NCBI GenBank assembly: GCA_964242895.1
Contig: CAXTBN010000047.1
Span: 1 to 23,617 of the forward strand
Length of the DNA: 23,617 nt
Origin: JASLDZ01 sp964242895
GTDB lineage: Bacteria > Pseudomonadota > Alphaproteobacteria > Caulobacterales > Caulobacteraceae
Direction of reading: 5' to 3'
The notes below the pieces were generated by a model. That model was not told the DNA's origin and made no database searches. It saw only the letters and a list, made by a program, of their open reading frames with translations. Shown here in pieces: positions 15,506 through 20,833 of this stretch. Positions within the stretch are counted from its first letter, which is position 1, and each line of letters starts with the position of its first letter. The translations under genes and the position numbers were made by a program.

Positions 15506-17472
15506 GCGAACTCCACCAGCACCTCGTCGGCGGCCACGCTGTCGCCGGCCTTCGCGCCGACCGCCTTCACCGTCCCGTCGCGCTCGGCCTTGAGGATGTT
15601 CTGCATCTTCATGGCCTCGATCACCATCAGCGTCTCGCCGGCCTTCACCTCGCGCCCCACCTCGACATCCACCGACACGATCAGGCCGGGCATGGGCGAG
15701 ACGATGCGCTTGGAGGTGTCGGCCGCCGCGCGCTTGGGCAGCTTGGCGTGGAGGTCGGCGGAGAGCGGCGTCAGCACCAGCACGCGGGCGCGGGCGGCGC
15801 GGTGGCGGATGTCGTACCCCTCCGCCGCGGGCGCCACGGTCGCCGAGAACGGGCGATCGTCGAGCACGCCGCGGAACACCGCCCGGCCGGGACGCCAGGC
15901 GACGGCCTTCAGCCGCAGGTCGTTCCCGTCGGCCAGCAGCGTCAGCCCGCCGTCGGAGCCCGTGACGTCCACGGCCCGCTTGTCGCCGGCGATGTCGACG
16001 ATCCAGTCGCGGCGGGGCTGCGAGCCGGAGCGCGCGACGGCCAACCGCTGCATGTGGACGGCCACCGCCGTCATCACGTCGCGGCCGAAGCCCTGCGGCT
16101 CGAGCCCCCGGAAGCCGTCGGGGAATTCGTCCTTGATGTAGCTGGTGGAGAGCCGGCCCGAGCGGAAGCGCTCCTGGTCCATGACGGCGGAGAGGAAGGG
16201 CGTGTTGTGGCCCAGGCCCTCGAGCTCCAGGTCCTCCAGCGCCCGGCCCATGCCTTCCACGGCGGCCTCGCGCGTGGGCCCCCAGGTGCACAGCTTGGCG
16301 ATCATGGGGTCGTAGAACATGGAGATCTCGTCGCCCTCGCGGACGCCCGAGTCGTTGCGCACCTTGTAGCTCCCGCGCTCCCCTTCGGCGGGCGGCTGAT
16401 AGCGCACCAGGCGGCCGATGGAGGGCAGGAAGCCGCGGTACGGGTCCTCGGCGTAGATGCGGCTCTCCACCGCCCAGCCGTCGATGTGCAGGTCCTCCTG
16501 GGCGAACGTCAGCGGCTCGCCGGCGGCGACGCGGATCATCTGCTCGACGAGGTCGAGGCCGGTGATCAGCTCGGTGACCGGATGCTCGACCTGCAGGCGG
16601 GTGTTCATCTCCAGGAAGAAGAACGAGCGGTCCTGCCCCGCCACGAACTCCACCGTGCCGGCGCTGTCGTAGTTCACCGCCTTGGCGAGCGCGACAGCCT
16701 GGGCGCCCATGGCGGCGCGGGTGGCCTCGTCGAGGAGCGGGCTCGGGGCCTCCTCGATCACCTTCTGGTTGCGGCGCTGGATGGAGCACTCGCGCTCGAA
16801 CAGGTGGACCACGTGGCCATGCTTGTCGCCCAAGACCTGGATTTCGACGTGGCGGGGCGAGACGATGAACTTTTCGATGAAAGTGCGGTCGTCGCCGAAG
16901 GAGGCCATGGCCTCGGCCTTCACGGCGGGGAAGCCCTCCTCCACCTCGGCCCGGGTGTAGGCGACGCGGATGCCCTTGCCTCCGCCGCCGGCGGAGGCCT
17001 TGATCATGACCGGGTAGCCGACCTCCTCCGACACGCGAACGGCGGTGGCGACGTCGTCGATCTCGCCCTCGTGGCCGGGCACGGTGGAGACGCCCGCACG
17101 CGCGGCGAAGATCTTGGACTGGATCTTGTCGCCCATGGCGTCGATCGCGTCCGGGTTCGGGCCGATGAAGACGATCCCGGCTTCGGCGCACTGGCGCGCG
17201 AACTCGGCGCGCTCGGACAGGAAGCCGAAGCCCGGGTGCACGGCCTGCGCGCCGGTCTGGTGGCAGGCGGCGATGATCTTCTCGGCGACGAGGTAGCTCT
17301 GGGCGGCGGGCGCAGGGCCGATGGCGACGCTCTCGTCCGCCATCTCGACGGCGAGCGAGTCGGCGTCGGCCTCGGAGTAGACCACCACGGTGGCGATCCC
17401 CATCCGGCGGCAGGTCTTGATGATGCGGACCGCGATCTCGCCCCGGTTGGCGATCAGGATCTTGGAGAACAT
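15502..17472 (-). CDS. pccA: Acetyl/propionyl-CoA carboxylase, biotin-carrying alpha subunit
   Basis: The 656-residue alpha subunit combines biotin carboxylase and biotin carrier in one chain. Domains: biotin carboxylase N (1-115, MFSKILIANRGEIAVRI), ATP-grasp (about 116-325, KASAGGGGKGIR, EMNTRLQVEHPVTE), carboxylase C (335-445), a BT linker domain, and a C-terminal biotinyl domain with EAMKMQN, biotin on Lys622. The BT region and length favour propionyl-CoA carboxylase over acetyl-CoA carboxylase (AccC is about 450 residues). It makes (S)-methylmalonyl-CoA with a beta subunit, not in this window. The methylmalonyl-CoA mutase genes at 20834 onward support the propionate role. No Shine-Dalgarno precedes the ATG; see the candidate promoter just upstream. 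Confidence 0.94.
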   Translation of the reverse strand: MFSKILIANRGEIAVRIIKTCRRMGIATVVVYSEADADSLAVEMADESVAIGPAPAAQSYLVAEKIIAACHQTGAQAVHPGFGFLSERAEFARQCAEAGIVFIGPNPDAIDAMGDKIQSKIFAARAGVSTVPGHEGEIDDVATAVRVSEEVGYPVMIKASAGGGGKGIRVAYTRAEVEEGFPAVKAEAMASFGDDRTFIEKFIVSPRHVEIQVLGDKHGHVVHLFERECSIQRRNQKVIEEAPSPLLDEATRAAMGAQAVALAKAVNYDSAGTVEFVAGQDRSFFFLEMNTRLQVEHPVTELITGLDLVEQMIRVAAGEPLTFAQEDLHIDGWAVESRIYAEDPYRGFLPSIGRLVRYQPPAEGERGSYKVRNDSGVREGDEISMFYDPMIAKLCTWGPTREAAVEGMGRALEDLELEGLGHNTPFLSAVMDQERFRSGRLSTSYIKDEFPDGFRGLEPQGFGRDVMTAVAVHMQRLAVARSGSQPRRDWIVDIAGDKRAVDVTGSDGGLTLLADGNDLRLKAVAWRPGRAVFRGVLDDRPFSATVAPAAEGYDIRHRAARARVLVLTPLSADLHAKLPKRAAADTSKRIVSPMPGLIVSVDVEVGREVKAGETLMVIEAMKMQNILKAERDGTVKAVGAKAGDSVAADEVLVEFA

Positions 17473-17478
17473 GGCGGG

Positions 17479-17507
17479 TGAGTAGCGGTGGGGCGTGCGA
17501 GGCGCAA
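17479..17507 (-). promoter_or_regulatory. Possible pccA promoter (leaderless transcript)
   Basis: On the minus strand TTGCGCC (17507-17501), 14 bases, then GCTACTCA (17486-17479) partly follow the Caulobacter housekeeping consensus spacing. A start site about 7 bases further would be at or next to the pccA ATG (17472), in line with the absence of a Shine-Dalgarno. Weak by sequence alone. Confidence 0.22.
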
Positions 17508-17540
17508 ACGCCTCATCCTCTCCCGTTCGCGGGAGAGGAT
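17499..17540. repeat. Two tandem perfect hairpins between the o-spanin gene and pccA
   Basis: Hairpin one is ATCCTCTCCCG-TTCG-CGGGAGAGGAT (17515-17540), an 11-bp perfect stem with a TTCG loop on the plus strand. It begins two bases after the o-spanin stop. Hairpin two, GAGGCG-CAAA-CGCCTC (17499-17514), abuts it. No T-run follows in the direction of transcription. It may terminate or stabilise the lysis-cassette mRNA, and the first hairpin has the look of a dispersed REP-type intergenic palindrome. Confidence 0.6.
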
Positions 17541-17541
17541 G

Positions 17542-17877
17542 TCACCACACCCTCCACCACGGGCGCTTGACCACGGGAGCCGGGCGGAGCGCGACGGCCT
17601 CCGCGTCCAGCAGCGCCACGGCGGCGTCCTTGCGCCCTTCGCAGGTGGAGATCGCCGCCTCCTGCCGGACGCTGAACACGGCGAGCACGCCCAGCGTGGG
17701 CGCGGCCGGCCGGTCAGGACGGGGGCACGGGTCGCGCAGCACCTGCGCCACCGGCGGGAGCGGCGGCGGGACGGCCTGCGGAGGCCTCGTCGCGCAGGCC
17801 GTCGACAGCGCGGCCCCACTCAGCGAGCACATCAGGGTCGACAGGGTCCGCAGCGTGCGGAAGGCGGGCGATGGCAT
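17542..17877 (-). CDS. Rz1-like o-spanin lipoprotein
   Basis: A 111-residue protein encoded in a different frame from the i-spanin gene, which it overlaps by 164 bases before running on past it. A basic N-terminus (RTLRT) and hydrophobic stretch lead to a lipobox-compatible LSTAC (Cys28). A proline-rich segment (RPPQAVPPPLPPV) follows, then CPRPDRP and a C-terminal CEGRKDAAVALLDA helix. This is the pattern of Rz1/LysC outer-membrane spanins, which pair with Rz through the periplasm and fuse the membranes at the end of lysis. GGAG lies 9 bases before the ATG. At 111 residues it is longer than lambda Rz1 (60 residues). Overlap with Rz is diagnostic for this gene pair. I see no function for it outside lysis. 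Confidence 0.78.
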   Translation of the reverse strand: MPSPAFRTLRTLSTLMCSLSGAALSTACATRPPQAVPPPLPPVAQVLRDPCPRPDRPAAPTLGVLAVFSVRQEAAISTCEGRKDAAVALLDAEAVALRPAPVVKRPWWRVW

Positions 17878-18154
17878 CTGATGCGGCTCCGGTTCTGGCG
17901 GCGGCGTGCGCCTCGGTGGTGCGGGCGGTCTCGACGGCGGCGGCGGCCGTGGTGTCGAGCCGGGTCTGGGCCTGGGCGGCGGCGGCCTGCGCCTCTGCCG
18001 CCTTGGCGCGGTCCTCGGCGCGGGCGAGCGGGCCGGCGTCGAGCCGGTGCACCGCCCACCCCGCGGCGACGGCCCCGGCCACGACGAGCGCGGCCCACAG
18101 GGCGGCGGCGCGATGCTTGAGCGCGAACGCCAGCGCGGCGGCGAGCGCGGTCAC
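17714..18154 (-). CDS. Rz-like i-spanin
   Basis: The 146-residue protein has one N-terminal transmembrane segment (about 17-37, ALWAALVVAGAVAAGWAV) with a short cytoplasmic tail. A long Ala/Glu/Gln/Arg-rich periplasmic coiled coil (about 44-95, ARAEDRAKAAEAQAAAAQAQ) follows, then a C-terminal tail rich in Pro and Ala. This is the Rz (LysB) i-spanin architecture, which links the inner membrane to the Rz1 lipoprotein. The GTG start at 18154 overlaps the endolysin stop (GTGA), so translation is coupled. The 3' end overlaps the o-spanin gene. The sequence is low-complexity, so identification rests on topology and position rather than on conserved residues. Confidence 0.75.
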   Translation of the reverse strand: MTALAAALAFALKHRAAALWAALVVAGAVAAGWAVHRLDAGPLARAEDRAKAAEAQAAAAQAQTRLDTTAAAAVETARTTEAHAAARTGAASDAIARLPHAADPVDPDVLAEWGRAVDGLRDEASAGRPAAAPAGGAGAARPVPPS

Positions 18155-18648
18155 GACGCGCCTCCCCCCGCCGCGCCCGTCGCCTGGGCGAAGCTCTCGC
18201 CCGTGCGCATCATCCGCGCGAGCGTCGCGGCGCGCCGGCCCACCTGCCCCGCCCAGCGGGAGCGGAGCATCGCCTGCGCCGCGTCGCCGAAGCGCCCGGC
18301 CTTGAGTGCGGCCAAGGTGTCGTCGAAGCCGAGCAGGCCGGCGACGCCCATGTTGAAGGCCATGTCGATCACCACGGCGCGGCGGGCGGCGTCGAGCCCG
18401 CGCCACCAGGGCAGGCGCGCGTCGAGCGCCTGCTCCAGGGCGGCCACGTCGCAGAAGCACAGGAACATGGCCTCGCCCTCGCGCAGGCCCACGTCGTCCA
18501 GGTTGCGGCCGACGCCGACCGTCAGCTTGCCGACGCTGTCGCGGTAGGGCTTGAGCCGCAGGCCCTCGTGCGCGGTCAGCTGCAGCCACAGGAGCGGGTC
18601 GCGCACGGCGGCCTCGCCGGCGGCGATCATGAGGTCGGGGTCGCTCAC
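18151..18648 (-). CDS. GH24 (T4-type) endolysin
   Basis: The 165-residue phage lysozyme hydrolyses the MurNAc-GlcNAc bond of peptidoglycan. The catalytic triad of T4 lysozyme (Glu, Asp, Thr at spacing 9 and 6) is intact: Glu28 in HEGLRLKPYRDS, Asp37 in the same segment and Thr43 in LTVGVGRN. The downstream AFNMGVAGLLGFDDTLAAL and RSRWAGQVGRRA match the family's C-terminal lobe (normally FN.G...F..ST and RR..E...). There is no obvious signal peptide or signal-anchor at the N-terminus (MSDPDLMIAAGEAAV), so export should depend on the adjacent holin. The GTG start overlaps the holin stop by four bases. Confidence 0.92.
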   Translation of the reverse strand: MSDPDLMIAAGEAAVRDPLLWLQLTAHEGLRLKPYRDSVGKLTVGVGRNLDDVGLREGEAMFLCFCDVAALEQALDARLPWWRGLDAARRAVVIDMAFNMGVAGLLGFDDTLAALKAGRFGDAAQAMLRSRWAGQVGRRAATLARMMRTGESFAQATGAAGGGAS

Positions 18649-18845
18649 GACACACCTCGCATCTTCTCGAAGGAGCGCGCCGCCACCAGGGCGCCCACGG
18701 CCGCGAACAGCGTCGCGAGCTGGGCGGCGTCGGCCGGACGGCGGATCACCGGGCCGATGATGAAGGCGTAGACGAGGCAGGGCGTCAGCGCCCAGCCGAG
18801 GGTGGGGCGCCAGCCGCCCCGGGCGAAGTCCGCGAGCCGGCCCAT
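18645..18845 (-). CDS. Small phage/GTA-type holin (3TM-holin family)
   Basis: The 66-residue membrane protein has two hydrophobic segments, about 17-34 (LGWALTPCLVYAFIIGPV) and 41-58 (AQLATLFAAVGALVAARS). It ends in RSFEKMRGVS, the charged 'R-x-F-E-K-x-K-G' tail typical of the 'holin of 3TMs, for gene-transfer release' family; W-R-P near residue 12 also fits. It would form the membrane lesion that lets the endolysin reach the cell wall. At 66 residues it is short and a third segment is not obvious. Its ATG shares one base with the stop of the upstream fibre gene (TGATG), and its stop overlaps the endolysin GTG. Identification rests on the tail motif and its place beside the lysozyme gene. Confidence 0.75.
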   Translation of the reverse strand: MGRLADFARGGWRPTLGWALTPCLVYAFIIGPVIRRPADAAQLATLFAAVGALVAARSFEKMRGVS

Positions 18846-19690
18846 CACGACACCGGGTTCCGGTCGTGGACGCGCCGCCAGCTGCCGCCGTCGGAGAAGG
18901 CGAGCGTGCCGCCCGCGCTGTCGTCGTAGACGTAGATCATCGCGCCCGAGCCCTCGCCGGAGGGGCTCGGCATCGACGCCTTGGCGTAGGTCTTCACCCG
19001 CACCGCGCCCTCCACCTGCAGGCGGCTGGTGGGCGTCGTGCCGAAGCCGACGCGACCGGAGCCGTCGACCAGCATGGCCTCGCTCCAGCTGGAGCCGTCG
19101 GGGGAGACCTTCACGTGCAGGAGGTCGTCGCCGCACAGGCCGATCTCGGCGCGGCCGCCGTAGCCGTCCTGGAACAGCACGGAGGCGGTCTGGCCGGCCG
19201 CGGCCTTGTTGAGCTTGACCTGGAAGCCGCCCGTGTCGGCGGTGAACAGGGCGCCCGGGCCCTTCACGATCAACGGGTTGTAGGCGTCCGCGGTGGCGCC
19301 GATCCCCACGCCCGTCGCGTTCTGCAGCGCGGTGGCGAGGTCGGCGAAGCGCGTCCAGGCCGAGGCGGTGCGCACCACGACCGTGTCCTCGTCGCGCACG
19401 TAGGCGACCTGGCCGGGGACGACGGCCAGCACCGTCCAGGCGCCGGCCTCGAAGCGCAGCAGCGTCCCGGCGGGGTGCAGCGCCCACTCCAAGCCGGTGG
19501 CCCCAGCGGGGAGCAGCCAGGACTGCCCGTCCGCCGGCGCCGCGGGTTGGGCCGCGAGGGTGCGGCTCTCCACGGTGCAGGCGACGAGCGCGTCGAGCGC
19601 CGCCAGCCCCTCGTTCACCGTGACGTGCTTCTGCGCCTGGGCCGCCGCCAGGTAGGGCAGCCCCAGCCGGGGTGTGGCGTCGTCGCTCAT
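18845..19690 (-). CDS. DUF2793 phage fibre/spike-type protein
   Basis: The 281-residue protein begins with a DUF2793 domain (about 1-115): TPRLGLPYLAAAQAQKHVTVNEGLAAL, DGQSWLLPAG and FEAGAWTVL are characteristic. DUF2793 occurs in phage tail or spike proteins and in gene transfer agent-associated proteins of alphaproteobacteria. The C-terminal half is fibre-like: GFQVKLNKAAAGQTASVLFQ, DLLHVKVSPDGSSW and then GRVGFGTTPTSRLQVEGAVRVK, the 'G-x-V-G-x-G-T-T-x-P' element common in tail fibres. No protease or lyase motif was seen. AGGAG precedes the ATG by 9 bases. It starts 81 bases after the nitronate monooxygenase stop on the same strand and heads the lysis cassette. It is probably an adhesin/spike of a phage-like particle. 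Confidence 0.85.
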   Translation of the reverse strand: MSDDATPRLGLPYLAAAQAQKHVTVNEGLAALDALVACTVESRTLAAQPAAPADGQSWLLPAGATGLEWALHPAGTLLRFEAGAWTVLAVVPGQVAYVRDEDTVVVRTASAWTRFADLATALQNATGVGIGATADAYNPLIVKGPGALFTADTGGFQVKLNKAAAGQTASVLFQDGYGGRAEIGLCGDDLLHVKVSPDGSSWSEAMLVDGSGRVGFGTTPTSRLQVEGAVRVKTYAKASMPSPSGEGSGAMIYVYDDSAGGTLAFSDGGSWRRVHDRNPVS

Positions 19691-19771
19691 GCCGTCCGCT
19701 CCTGTGTTCAGGTCGGCGGCAGCATCCTCCCGGCGGCGGGGAGCGGGGACAGAGCGGCGGTTATCCCCGCA

Positions 19772-20734
19772 TCAGGCGGCCATGAGCGCGTCGCGCGCCC
19801 GGGCGTACTCGGCGCCGAGGCGGCCGATCAGCTCGGCGGCCGGCAGCACCGCCTCGACGGCGCCGACGCCCTGGCCGGCGCCCCAGATGTCCTTCCAGGC
19901 CTTGGCTTTGGAGCCCTCGCCCGTGCCGAAGTTCATCTGGCTGACGTCGCCCTGGGCGAGGTTCGCGGGGTCGAGACCCGCCGCCGTGATGGAGCCTTTC
20001 AGATAGTTGCCGTGCACTCCGGTGAAGAGGTTCGAGTAGACGATGTCCCCGGCGCTGGAGGTGGTGATCATCTCCTTGTAGCCCTCCGCCGCATTGGCCT
20101 CGGCGGTCGCGATGAAGGCCGAGCCGATGTAGGCGAGGTCCGCTCCCATGGCCTGCGCCGCCAGGATCGCCCGCCCGGTGGCGATCGCGCCGGAGAGCGC
20201 CAGCGGACCATCGAACCAGCGCCGGATCTCGCTGATCAACGCGAAGGGCGAGAGCGTGCCCGCGTGGCCGCCCGCACCGGCCGCCACAGCGATCAGGCCG
20301 GTGGCGCCCTTCTCCACCGCTTTCCGGGCGAAGCGATCGTCGATGACGTCGTGCAGGGTGATGCCGCCCCAGCCGCGCACCGCGGTGTTCAGGTCCTCCC
20401 GCGCGCCCAGGCTGGTGATGACGACCGGCACCTTCCACTTGGCGCAGGTCTCCACGTCCGCCTCCAGCCGCGCGTTGGAGCGGTGGACGATCTGGTTGAC
20501 GGCGTAGGGGGCCGACGGCTGGTCGGGGTGCTCGCGGTCCCAGGCGGCGAGTTCCTCGGTGATGCGCTGCAGCCACTCGTCCAGGAGCGTCTGCGGCCGG
20601 GCGTTCAGCGCCGGAAAGCTCCCCACGATCCCCGCCTTGCACTGGGCGATGACGAGGTCCGGCGTGGAGATGATGAACAGCGGCGAGCCGATCACGGGCA
20701 GGCGCAGGCGCTGGAGGACGGGCGGCAGGGGCAA
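19772..20734 (-). CDS. Nitronate monooxygenase-family flavoprotein
   Basis: The 320-residue FMN-dependent TIM-barrel protein belongs to the nitronate monooxygenase / 2-nitropropane dioxygenase family, which oxidises alkyl nitronates such as propionate-3-nitronate. Family motifs are RLPVIGSPLFIIS at the N-terminus, the flavin/catalytic AAGAGGHAGT (His157) and GADLAYIGSAFIATAEA. The start is a TTG at 20734 with GGAG 8 bases upstream; the frame is open far upstream because it runs through the antisense of mutA, but no family sequence is present there. It is divergent from mutA (99 bases between starts). A fatty-acid synthase-like or enoyl-reductase role is possible for some members; substrate is undetermined. 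Confidence 0.9.
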   Translation of the reverse strand: MPLPPVLQRLRLPVIGSPLFIISTPDLVIAQCKAGIVGSFPALNARPQTLLDEWLQRITEELAAWDREHPDQPSAPYAVNQIVHRSNARLEADVETCAKWKVPVVITSLGAREDLNTAVRGWGGITLHDVIDDRFARKAVEKGATGLIAVAAGAGGHAGTLSPFALISEIRRWFDGPLALSGAIATGRAILAAQAMGADLAYIGSAFIATAEANAAEGYKEMITTSSAGDIVYSNLFTGVHGNYLKGSITAAGLDPANLAQGDVSQMNFGTGEGSKAKAWKDIWGAGQGVGAVEAVLPAAELIGRLGAEYARARDALMAA

Positions 20735-20798
20735 GGCGAGGGCTCCGGTGACGGCGGCGAGCCTAGATGTCGCCGGGCCCTCGCGGAAGCGGCGGCGG

Positions 20799-20826
20799 TT
20801 GACCCCCGCCCGCGCCGGTCCCAAAC
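20799..20826 (+). promoter_or_regulatory. Possible mutA promoter (leaderless transcript)
   Basis: TTGACCC (20799-20805), 13 bases, then TCCCAAAC (20819-20826). The -35 box is strong (6 of 7 to the Caulobacter consensus), the -10 weak (5 of 8). A start about 7-8 bases downstream would coincide with the mutA ATG at 20834, which has no Shine-Dalgarno. Confidence 0.28.
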
Positions 20827-20833
20827 CGCGCGC

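Noticed and set aside
17542..19690. Interpretation as a complete integrated prophage
   Set aside because: Only lysis and fibre genes are present; no integrase, tRNA target, repressor, packaging or capsid genes, and no direct repeats noticed at the edges.
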